DNA from: Branchiostoma belcheri
Lineage: Eukaryota > Chordata > Leptocardii > Amphioxiformes > Branchiostomatidae
Assembly (NCBI RefSeq): GCF_001625305.1
Contig: NW_017804464.1
Span: 3,046,122 to 3,110,121, forward strand
DNA length: 64,000 nt
Reading direction: 5' to 3'
Shown here: in pieces, positions 1 through 10,833 of the stretch
Numbering within the stretch: the stretch's first letter is position 1
Layout of the letters: each line of letters starts with the position of its first letter
The notes under the pieces: model-generated
Databases searched by the model: none
The model's input: the letters and a program-made list of their open reading frames with translations, nothing else
What the model was told of the DNA's origin: nothing
Translations under genes and position numbers: made by a program

Positions 1-1213
1 CATTTCCACCCATGGAAACTGCATGAAAGGTTGAGCCGCCCTTCAAAGTGACGGCAACGCCTCGATTCTGTTGCCATACCTGCCTACACTGGTCAGAGCT
101 GTCTAGAGGTCCGCTAGTAGCAACGACAACAAGAGGGGCTTGCGTAGCGATTTTTCGGAGAGAACTGCTGTACAGTTTCTGACATGGGAAGTTTGTTTTA
201 TAATTACTACTTCGAGGGACAGACATGGACGAATCAAACAGCCACCAAAACGACAGCGTGTTCCCGATAGACTCATGTACCAGGCAGAAGAGAGCACGGG
301 GAACCTCGAACAGTATGACCTCATCCTTCTCACTTGGTAACCCCCTGCCACATCGGATATCAAGGCTCCACGGCACTGGACGTGCAGCCACGCCATGGAC
401 GGTCACCAGTTTATCATTGCCCAGACGGACCTGAGGCTGATTCCTCATTTCCGAAAAGATGTCATCGTGCAGACAAGCTAAAGGATTGGCTACCATGTAC
501 AGACTCCGAAGATTTTTCAAACCTTGAAACGCCTTAGGAGGAAAGCTCTCAATACGGTTGGAACCAAGGTACAGGTAATGAAGGGAATTTCTCACAGGGA
601 AACAGTCAAGGCTAATAGCTTTTAGCAAGTTGTTTTCAAGTTGAAGAATACGAAGGTCGGGGAGGCCCACAAAGCTGCCTGCGTCGACCTTCACAATTTG
701 GTTATTAGACAAGACTAGTCTGCGAAGCCTCCTCAAATCTCTGAACCAGGCCTCTTTGACATGTACCAGCCTGTTGAAGTCCAGGTCCAAATTAATGAGA
801 ATAGTGAAGCCTGTCATGGTATTCTCTTCTATATCTGTAATCTTGCAATGTTGCAGGGCTAGAGACTCAAGAATGAAGGGATCCAGACGTGCTAGTTGAC
901 TGGCCGAGAGAACATGGAATGGGTAGCCTTTGATGGCGAGAGCCACAGGGGTGCCACGCTGGCAGGCCACAGCTGATGTCCGAGTTTGATTCTCAGTAGT
1001 ATCTAACTCATTGCATAAGATACACTTCGCAGCATTCGGACGTACAAAGGTGTGCTTTTGCTTACATGTTGACCAGCCGGCTTCCCTGCATTGGGGCAAG
1101 CACAGGCCTTCGGAAGCTACACAGGCAGCTATAAGAGGCAGGAAAAATAGAATAGCAAGGATTGTCTTTCTAGCTGTCACAAGATAGCAAAAAATAACCT
1201 TAGAAAACAACAT
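1..1213 (-). CDS. LRR protein, N-terminal part (runs off left edge)
   Basis: One uninterrupted frame of about 404 codons starts at the ATG at 1213 and leaves the window at base 1. A basic start (MLFSKVIF) is followed by a hydrophobic stretch (about residues 17-33, TILAILFFLPLIAACVA) that reads as a signal peptide. A Cys-rich N-cap follows, then about six 24-residue leucine-rich repeats (about residues 110-255) with LxxLxLxxNxI cores such as LRRLVLSNNQIVKV. After the repeats comes a Cys-containing region I do not recognise. LRR ectodomains usually bind proteins at the cell surface; the partner cannot be inferred here. An acceptor (AG at 1324-1323) lies upstream, so the leader is probably spliced. 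The C-terminus, which would show a membrane span or an Ig domain, lies outside the window. Confidence 0.85.
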   Translation of the reverse strand, partial: MLFSKVIFCYLVTARKTILAILFFLPLIAACVASEGLCLPQCREAGWSTCKQKHTFVRPNAAKCILCNELDTTENQTRTSAVACQRGTPVALAIKGYPFHVLSASQLARLDPFILESLALQHCKITDIEENTMTGFTILINLDLDFNRLVHVKEAWFRDLRRLRRLVLSNNQIVKVDAGSFVGLPDLRILQLENNLLKAISLDCFPVRNSLHYLYLGSNRIESFPPKAFQGLKNLRSLYMVANPLACLHDDIFSEMRNQPQVRLGNDKLVTVHGVAARPVPWSLDIRCGRGLPSEKDEVILFEVPRALFCLVHESIGNTLSFWWLFDSSMSVPRSSNYKTNFPCQKLYSSSLRKIATQAPLVVVATSGPLDSSDQCRQVWQQNRGVAVTLKGGSTFHAVSMGGN

Positions 1214-2215
1214 GTCTGCACCGTCAAATTTTCCTCTTGTTCTTGGCCGGGGAATCTTGGTTATGGGTTGAGGTCTTCAGGGCAAACTGGTGACGGCTGA
1301 CTCAAACTAGACTGTCTGTACCCTGTGGGTATGGAAAATAAAAAGCAGGTAACATGGTGCATATCTTCACATGTTCGTAGTTGTGCTAAGTTAACATACT
1401 ATATCCGTCTTTTCTTGGAGTTACAGCAGAAATAAAGAAGCAAACCAACATTTGCGAGTCAATGCACGATATTTCACCCCGATTATTGCTCAATATACAT
1501 GTAATCATTATATTAAGTTTATTATTCATTCTATAAAATCAACTTTCAAGACAGGATTGTCTAGATAATATTTCAGAATCACTTGTGTTGATTAATCCCA
1601 ATTACATATCTCGTTATTATGTCATGAAATCTACACCAAAGTCTACATTTCTGCGTAAACATGAAACTAAAACCTCTGTGTCCATAAAATTATTGTGCAG
1701 GATCACATTTAATAAAACATTACAGAGTGTCTATCTATAGCGTCTATCCTAGTGTGTAGTGCAAAGCTACCTAACATGTAGATGAATGGCTCTTGAGTCT
1801 TATGTCGTCACACACGAGGCCAAAATATTAATGGCGTTGGGTTTGTTTAGGTTAACAAAATTTGGTGCATTTTTCTAATGGATTCATTATGGGTAGGAAT
1901 GGGTTGCTAATGGATTCAAAGCCTAATCGTGGCAGTCACTGATATTATTCCTAGACGTAAGATACTATAAAAAAATCAGCAAAAGAATGTCTCCCAACGT
2001 ACAACGTCCATACGCACTAGTTTGATGACAAATTCTGAACTTACCTTTCGAGACTTTGCTCCTTCTTCACAGAAGTCAAATGGATGTTGACGAGTCGTCA
2101 TCAAGAGAAGAGATATAAGTGTCTGGTCACTGTTCGTCGCCCAACAGCGCGGCTCAGACATGCGACCTCGTCTGTGTCTACGCACCAGTGAAAGCGTCAC
2201 GGAACTAAGAATCTA
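1214..2215 (-). other. Probable spliced 5' leader of the LRR gene
   Basis: On the minus strand a good donor (CGAAAG|GTAAG, exon edge 2045) ends a likely untranslated exon of roughly 2045-2215. A pyrimidine-rich acceptor (CCATACCCACAG, exon edge 1322) starts the exon that carries the LRR start codon. The roughly 720-base intron between them is AT-rich, and I see nothing else in it. There is no direct evidence of transcription. Confidence 0.35.
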
Positions 2216-2411
2216 TTTAGGTCATCACAACGGTGTCAAGCCGTATACATGATCCTGCCAAATACCTGACTCCGACACAACTTGGGAGTTTCCAATATAG
2301 CTCAGAGGCAAGCTGGTGGGAGGGGTTTGGTCGTGATGTGGGAGACTAAACCTACATGTAACCTAACACCATTCGTAAGTGTAACACGTGCCCTAGCCCG
2401 GAACAATGACC

Positions 2412-2464
2412 CCAACTCTAACCCTAACTGTAATACCAACCCTGGCCCTAACCATAGCTCTAAA
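2412..2464. repeat. Degenerate CCCTAA-like tract
   Basis: Several imperfect CCCTAA/CCTAAC units are scattered over about 50 bases. They resemble the animal telomere hexamer but are too degenerate and short to be a telomere. Confidence 0.4.
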
Positions 2465-3316
2465 CACGTGACCTCTCACGTATGTGGCAGCTCAAGGATT
2501 TGGCTTGACAACGGAAACGTACAGGTAGACTAATATTGTCACATAATGCCGGTTGAAGAATGTTTAATTTTTGGCGGATGGTTCAGATACCAAACCTAGT
2601 CTATTGCCTTGGCCTCGTCTACAACCGCAGCCTATTTTACACAAGTGTACTCTACATGCGCACTAAAACATTAAATGACCACGTCCCGTTTTAAGGAGTC
2701 ATCCTCGTTTATTTTGCAGGAAAAAAGCAGAAGCTTTAGACCACAGTCTCGAGAGAATTTCTAACTGTTGAATTTAGTGAATGATCTATTATCCTGTGAC
2801 ATGATTGCTGATTTCTTAGTATCTTCGTTAATCCATGCATGAATAGAATGTCGTTATTGTATTTGTTTTCAGCAGAACCCACAAAATGCAACTGGCAAAG
2901 CCTTAAGGTATCTGGTACTTGATTGCACATGCTATTTACAAAACAATAATTACATTTATCATTATTATGATTTTGTAACTGTCACATTGTTACATTTGGT
3001 TGAGTTAATTTATAATTTATGAATCGAACTTTTTTCATGAAATGTACATCCTGTCAAAACAATACTTATATCTATCATCGTTATGATTTAATAACTGTCC
3101 ATCGTTACATTTTGTTGACTTATAGTAAATGTCTCTTGACAACTGTACTTGACGTATAGTTAAGACCTTTTTCATTGCACCTGATTTGTTTTGTTTGTAT
3201 AATCCCATGATCATGATAAAGCCTACAACAACTATGAAAGCTCAAAAGCTGGCACAATAGCAGAACTCAAACTTTTTCCGGATGCTTTGCTTTTAGTTGA
3301 GACACAGAATGCCCGC
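2465..3316. other. Intergenic, 3' flank of the phosphatase gene
   Basis: This is AT-rich sequence between the LRR leader and the phosphatase stop codon. It contains two similar stretches near 2940-3010 and 3060-3125 (an ATCAT-TATGATTT-ATAACTGT theme), probably an old tandem duplication. I see no coding potential. Confidence 0.4.
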
Positions 3317-6296
3317 CTAAACAAAGTTGGCGTAGGTGTCAAAACCCTTCAGGTACTCAATCACCAGGTGATGACAGCACTCGTACGACGCCTAGCGAGA
3401 GAGAACCGAATTGTTTGGTATATGTTAAGTTGTCAGTTTATTTATTCATTTAGTACATCTTTGCTGATTTCCAAGGGGAGGGGGCAGTGAACGAGAAAAC
3501 GATACAACATGAAAAAACAAAATACATAACATAACACGGCACAAAAATTAGTAACACTGAGAACCAAAACAGATAACAACTTTAAAGTAGTACAGCTAAA
3601 CAAACAAATAAACAAACAAACAAACGTCAATGTTATGAATGATAGAGCAAAGAGACTGGCTGAGCATTTTTTGTTGACAGGTTGTCTACCAATTTGGTTC
3701 ATTAAGAAGAGAGAAAACTGACCGCGTCGTTAACCATGGTTGGGCGGCAGGCACGGACAGTCTTGACCGCCTGGAAGATGTCCACGACCTGCTCCACCTT
3801 CACCCGCTCACAGGCCACGCTCAGGGCACAGAACACCCCGCTCCGCTCCACACCGTCACTGGGGGACACAGGCAATAAAAGAACAATCGTGAATAATTGC
3901 TTTAGGTTGGTGATTAATGAAATAGCCAATTTTTAAAATTATTCACAACCACTTGTTTAACAAGAGTCAACGTGTCGATAACCGTCTGTCATCTTTATCA
4001 GGCAATTATGACTTGTTCTATGTGTGCTGACTCTATAGCAACTCCATAGCCTCTCTACTTTACTTTACCCTACTCAACTCAAGCCAGGTGTTACTGGTAA
4101 CAATGTAGTCTTAAACGTTAAGTAATTGTGTCAGACATTGAATTTGACATTGAATGCGGTTTCAAATGTCAAGTATTGTTATATACAATTTATATTGTCT
4201 ACCAACGATTCTGAGAAACGCAGTGCCAAATGCAAAGTATTGCCACATACATATTGTTGAAAAGAGCTATCATTCGGTCTTTCTTTCCCATTGTAGTGAA
4301 ATATGGTGTAGAATTGCATAGATTTGGGATACAAACAGCCGGACCATCCTTTGGCATACAGATATTAGATGGAGCTTGATACTTTATGCCATGTCTGTAG
4401 TTGTTACATCTGTAAGGTAAAGTAAGAACAGTTGTACGTACATGCAGTGCACGACGATAGGCTCGTTCCCAGTCTGTTGCTGCCACCTCTCCACCTCACT
4501 CAGCAGAGCTATCATGGCGGCCTGGCACGGGGAGGGCGGGGTCTTCTCGTCACGTGGCCAGCCCGTCAGCTGGAAGATCTTCACCGTACGGGCGGCTTCA
4601 GTGCTCTGAATGGGACGTGCAAGTGTCAATGACTTAACTCAATCCTAGCATTGTAAATGTGTACATTAGACAAAAAATTGGACTTGACCTCTTGACTTTG
4701 CATCATTGACATTAAGTACAGACGTATGCCGCCGACGTTGGTTTTCATTAATATTGTTAATTTCGCAGTCAACATCAGTTCAAGATCTAATATATGAAAT
4801 CTAATATATGCCAAGATCATTCCATAGATGCAGTGTTTTACACAATCGAAAAGGAATAGAGAAGCAAGAAGTTCGCAAAACTGGTAACTTCTACTTCAGA
4901 ATGTGTAAACGCTTGGCGTGAGATATTACTACTATAAAGTTGGTAAAAAATCTGTAAAAAAAATTACAAATGTGTCAGCAATTGTTCGACTAACTCATTT
5001 GTTTCTGTATCAGCCAGAATTTATCAGCAATTGTTTGATTAATTCCTCTTTTTCTATATCAGCAACAGTTCACAAGACTGCAGTTGTACCTTGAGTGTGT
5101 TCTGCAGCTTGAGGGTCCTGATGACGAGGTTTCCGTCCTCAGACACATCCACGTGACTGGTGAGGAACATGCCGTGCTGCTCTGGCTGGTGAGGACCAGG
5201 CCAGTAACGTGGGCACGTCTGCAAACAGGTGATCAAATATCAGAGTGTTCAATTGACACAAGTGCAACTGTGTGACCTATACTCTTGAACTGATTAACAT
5301 AATTAATTAACCATCAGTAACGGCTTCCATCGAAACCTTTGGAGACAAAAAAGTCAGACAAGGAGTCGACCTATGCAACAAGGTTGCGGGACGATCTAAG
5401 GTCTAAGGTAAGGTAAACGGCTTCCATCACCAAACACTTGAATGTAGAGTAACCTAAGGAACAATTGTTTGAACAAAAATGAATGCGTAATCTTGCGGTG
5501 CATACAAATGTTGTCCACAGTGTACAATGATTTGTGGAAGCTTCTAGAAGTCGCTACAGGTGTCCCTATTTTACTAAAATAAAAATTATCTTTGGATAAA
5601 TAAATCTGTTGTACGTATAAGCGTGTGTCCATGTAAGTGAATTGATGGAGTATTTACCGGGTCGTCCATATCGTTCAGCATGATGACAGAGGAGATCCTG
5701 TAGTCATACACCAGGCGCCACATGTCCAGGACAGTGTTGGGGAGGGGGGCCTGGGTAGCGATGTACACGTCACGCTGCTTGTAGCCCTGGGTGAAAGGTC
5801 AAGTTTCATGTATTTGTGTATTTAAGGCATTTTGATGTCTCAAAGTCACTACCTTCAATACTGTACAACGCACAACTTCAAATTAAAATTTCAAGTGACA
5901 TTATATCTACCGTAAACTCACATTGATGAAGGCGGCGTTGATGTAGTTAGTACCGGTCTCGTCACCAGGGGACATCAGGAAAGGTCGCGCTCGGTCAGCT
6001 GAAAAATAAGTTCAACCATTGTTATGTCCTTCGTTGTATGTAGTCCTTGGTGACATCTGTAGTGTGTATAGAATGCATCAGATTTACAAGTTGTGAAAGT
6101 TGCTAAATTCAATGCAACACATTTTGCCAGCTGTAATACCCATGATCGGCGTAGCCAGGTATTAAGATTTGTTAAGAAAAGCGTTATCTGTCTTACATGG
6201 GAGATCATTGATGTGGCGGTTCTTGTTCCTGTTCTCAGGGGCGCGGCCATCCCGGCATTCCTTGGGGTTGATGATCGGGGTGAGGGAGCGAAGTGC
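3317..6296 (-). CDS. Phosphatase gene: second PTP domain D2, probably inactive
   Basis: Exons are 6197-6296, 5922-5998, 5658-5786, 5090-5218, 4442-4605, 3723-3858 and 3317-3391, the last ending in GFDTYANFV and TAG. D2 keeps the Cys and Arg of CX5R (HCIDGVERSG, Cys about residue 1321). Instead of WPD it has WPR ([10 protein letters not shown]), instead of KNRY it has KNRH, and the Q-loop reads MVND in place of MVQT. This fits the usual R2B pattern (HCLNGGGRSG in PTPRK/M D2), in which D2 regulates or docks and does not catalyse. Loss of activity is inferred from the residues. Confidence 0.88.
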
Positions 6297-9200
6297 CTAG
6301 GGGAACAAGTGAAAATGTAAGTTCATGAATCTTAAGTTTCTATCTAGGAGAGAGAGAGAGGGACAGAGAGAGAAAGAGAGAGGAAGAGAGAGTGATAGAA
6401 GCTTGAATTGTGCCTCCACACATTTGCTGATGTGCACGAAAATTGCCCCTAAATTTGTGCCTTCAAAAAGGGCATTACTAAGCTCATTCCTACATAACTA
6501 ATACAAAATTAAACAAAAAAAGTATTTGATAGTTCTTGATTCACAAAATCGATTGTTCTATTTCTCGGTGTGGCGAAATTATACAAAAATAACCTACTAT
6601 AAACTGAATCATGAGCTCGGACGGTTCCCCAGTGCGAGGTTTCTTCCTGAGAGTCTGGAACCTGAACCTGAACTGATCAGACGGCACGGCCGTGTCTCCA
6701 CACACTATGGCCTCGAGCAGGGCGTCATAGATGAAGATGTACTGCTCCTGTAGAAGAACATATATGTGATGTGATGTAGGAATAGTGATGCCGAGATATT
6801 AGTGATGTAAATATTAATAGTGATGATGACACTATTAGGTTCAATGAAACAAGAAATGCTTTTTAGAAAGCTGAGCAGAGGCCAAGATGGACATGGCTGG
6901 TTGGGTGATGTGACTCAAATAATTGAGGTGTGACTCAAATAATTGGTCATATGACTTGAATAGGACTAATTCTAATACGATTGGACGAGTAACATCACAA
7001 CATCACAAACTCATTGTGTCTTTCAAAACCACTGGTACAACTTTGTGTGCAACCTCCATTTTGTATGTGCTCTGATAGGACACTACTTACATGTCCACAA
7101 ACAAGAGGTTTATTTTAATAGAATGTTATCTGTAATATGTTAAAAGTTGTAACGTACCGAGGTCTGCACCATGTTGATCCGTTGTTCCCTCAGCTGGTTA
7201 ACAGAGTTGAAGATGTCCACCAGCTCCTCTTCTTTGAACATCTCCATCATCATATCCAGCATGATGAACGTCCCCGTACGGCCAACACCGGCACTGCAGA
7301 ACAAATGTTGAAGTACTAGCCTCCTTCGCAGACTTGTGGGCGGCGGTGTTAATTTGGGGGGGGGGGCGACGCGAGTTATACCGCGGAGGGACGGTTTTGA
7401 CTTTGCCGGGGAGAGACGGTTTCGCCGCCTAACAGGCGCCTATCATAACTCGCATCGCTACCCGAAAAAAAATTAACGCCGCCGCCCACAAGTCTGTGAA
7501 GGAGGCTAAGTCAATAGTGCCTAGAGTCATACAGCTATGTTTCAAAGGTCCAATATGTTCCAATATGTTCGTCAACATTGTCGCCATCCTCTACCTCCTT
7601 AGCTCACCTGCAGTGCACGATGATGGGTCCAGACTCAGGTGTGACATGTTCCTTCACCTTGTTGCGCAGGGCCATGAGCGGCGAGGCGTAGGTCGGCACC
7701 CCATGGTCAGGCCAGGCCGTGAACTGGTATTGGTAGATCTCATGGAAGTTTGTATTATCCGAAGCCTGCAAATCATAGTGACATTGATATTTGCGTTGTA
7801 GTCTTTCTAACTAGAATGCATTCCGGTAACAGTGGAATAGTATCCATCACATTTAACTTAATGCACTCAACACCACTGTTAAATCTGCGAGTCATAATTA
7901 TGTTTAGGGAATACCTGAAACAGGTGAAATTTCCTCATGGTAAAGTCCGTGTAGATGTCCTCCCTCATACAGGTTACACCAAAGTCACCATACTCTTGTG
8001 TATGGGTGTTGCCTGGCCAGTAACGCTCACATTTAACCTATTAGAAGAAAAACAGTAATCAAAAACACGTAAAAATGTACAAGATATTTTTAAAAAGTTA
8101 ATTACAATTGTGTAAAATATAGAAATGGAAAAATGGTCCCCTGCAAGGGAATACAAAATATATACCTTTTTCTTTATACCAACATGTAACCACCAGACGT
8201 GGTGACGACACACTCAATTTTTTTTCAACTAATATATTAATGCTCATTTTCACTTGAGCGAAATGAGGAAAGTCCCAAGGGCACAAGATCGGTGGCATGT
8301 CAGGACTCGAACCCGGGACCTCTAGGTTCCGAGCCGCGCACTCTGCCGCTACGCCACACGACCACCACCGTAAAACCGAAATATATACCTTGTTGTTCTC
8401 CATCAGGTTGGTAACCATGACAATACATGGAGACTTCTCCTGCCATGCCATACGCCACAGGTCTGCAATGGTGGCCTTGTTGGGGCCTACATTGGGGATA
8501 TAAACGGAGCAGCATGTTCAAATGCCCTACAGTGAAACGTATCGTCATATCAAAAGCCAACACCGGTAGATTTATGGACAGTTAGCTTTCTGTTGCCACA
8601 TGTATCACAGCTTTCAGTCGCTAGATGAAGTAGACATTCTTTAAGCAAGGCTAGGAATTAGAACTGTTTGTTCACCTACCTTGAGCTGCAATGTACATCC
8701 TCTCTTTCTTATATCCCTGTAAACACAGATTATGCTGATTAGGTTTACTTTTGGAAGACTTATTTCAAGATTTTAGAGATTGTTTGGATCATGGCGATCT
8801 TTGTTGCCCTAAGGAATAGTGTTCACTGCTTAGAAGTTAGAGGAAATCCTCGCTAATGTTGTTACTCGTACCTTGATGTAGCTTGCGTTGATATAGTCTG
8901 ATGATGGGTCACAGCCGATCACAACTCGGGAGTGGTCATCTGTGTGACGGTATAAGAATACAACATTGTGTTTACAAAGACCAACATGAGAGTGTATGGA
9001 AAGGATTTCCATTATCTCATTGCCCTTTGAGGAATTAACTGTATCGTGCATGATAGATCTAGAGTATCCATGTACTGTAGATCACATGATAGACTAGACA
9101 GAAAACAGTACCACAAAACACAATTTCTTCGGAACAAAAGTTTTGTATTTTTAACGTTTAACAGGGAAGTGGTCAAGTATAATCATCTTACATGTGACGA

Positions 9201-10802
9201 TGTTTCCGTATCTGTTCTTCTTCTTGTTGTACACCTGTCTGGCCACGTCCCAGGGGTGCAGCTGGCCGTCACGGAGAGCCTATATAGAAAAATGGTATCA
9301 CACATGTATAATCTTTTCAGGTACATTCTTATATCTTTACTTTCAGGTACGGAAGTATTGTTTTGGTAGGGTGACCCGTGGATAGCTATAGGTTGACATC
9401 ACGTGGGTGTGGAGGAAAAGATTGACAAAGGTCAGAGGTCTCAAAATATGGCCCTAAGCCTGCCAGGATCAGAAGTCAGGGGGGATTCAGGAAGCCGAGG
9501 ATCTAGGATTGCATGCTTCCCGGAAGTCTGAAATCTCCAGGATAGCGTAATCCTGCAACCTCTTATGTCGTTCAATATAAAAAAACAACACTTGTTATTT
9601 TAAACTATGTTTATAAACGTCTCTAACCTTGTACTCTGCCTTGAATCCTGCGTCAGAGTTAGCATGTTGTTTCTTGACGTATTCTACTAGCTGGTCCAGC
9701 GGGACAGGGCCGTACGGAACGGGAGGGGGAGAGGCAGGAGCCGGCACGTCGTCATATGCGGGATCCTGGATATGTTCCTCCACAGCAGCGTCTGGAAGAA
9801 ATGTAGCTATTATAACTTGTAATAAAAAAATAAAAAACAAGAAAGGTAACATTTGCAAAGCAAGTTCACAATGTTTACCATTGCATATGGTCTGATCTGT
9901 TTTAACAAAGTTAAAATTCTTACTCAAACTCATTCATATATATGGCGACAGGAGTCTAAATCCATCCTGCTATAAAATTGCAACATGATGTAACCCAACA
10001 CCAGTTACCATGGAAACAGACATCTGGTTCTGGTCATTTATCTTTGGAACGGAAGAGGCAACAGAGCAAAAACAATATGTTTTCCTTCGGTAATCATAAA
10101 AATATCAGCGCTGTCCATATTTTTCTGTAAAACACAAAAGAAGGATGTGCCTTATCTGGAGTACAAAACAGTGGCTAATTTTCAGGACATTACCTTCTCG
10201 TGATTCCTCCTTCGGTTGTCTAGTGGGCAACTGTGACATTGGCACACTTGGTGGTGGTGTCCTGGTGGAGCCTTCTTTTCCATGACGCCTGAAAGGGATT
10301 TGATGACATGAATGGCGTAACTGTATGTGGTGATGAATTCCAAGCAATGTCGTGTATAATTTGTGAAGTCTAAAAAAGTAATGGCACAATAAACGGTATG
10401 AAACGTAAGCGACAACATGTTTAGAATATATAGCGGTAACCCGTCAGATATTCTGATACATACCTGCGCCAGAAGAAAAAGATGACGACTGCTACCAACA
10501 CAAGAATAACAGCAACACTTCCTCCTGCTGCGCCGGCAATTAGACCCACAGATGGACCTGGAACGAAATAATGAATGGACTTTGTTTTCATTTCTCATCG
10601 TTCTAATATTCTAGTCATCAATTTCGGAAAGTCTGTAACCTGTTAAATGTTGCATCCCAGAATTAAATGATCTTATGCTTTGCCCTCCTTTGCCTGGCTG
10701 TGATTTCTTTTTTGTTAACTTAGGGGTTGCAAACCAGCCTCATAGTTTGGTACGCACCAAATGTATGCATACGCCATATATATATATATGTATATATATA
10801 TG

Positions 10803-10833
<31 letters not shown>

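Noticed and set aside
2412-2464. Interstitial telomere
   Set aside because: The units are too few and too degenerate.
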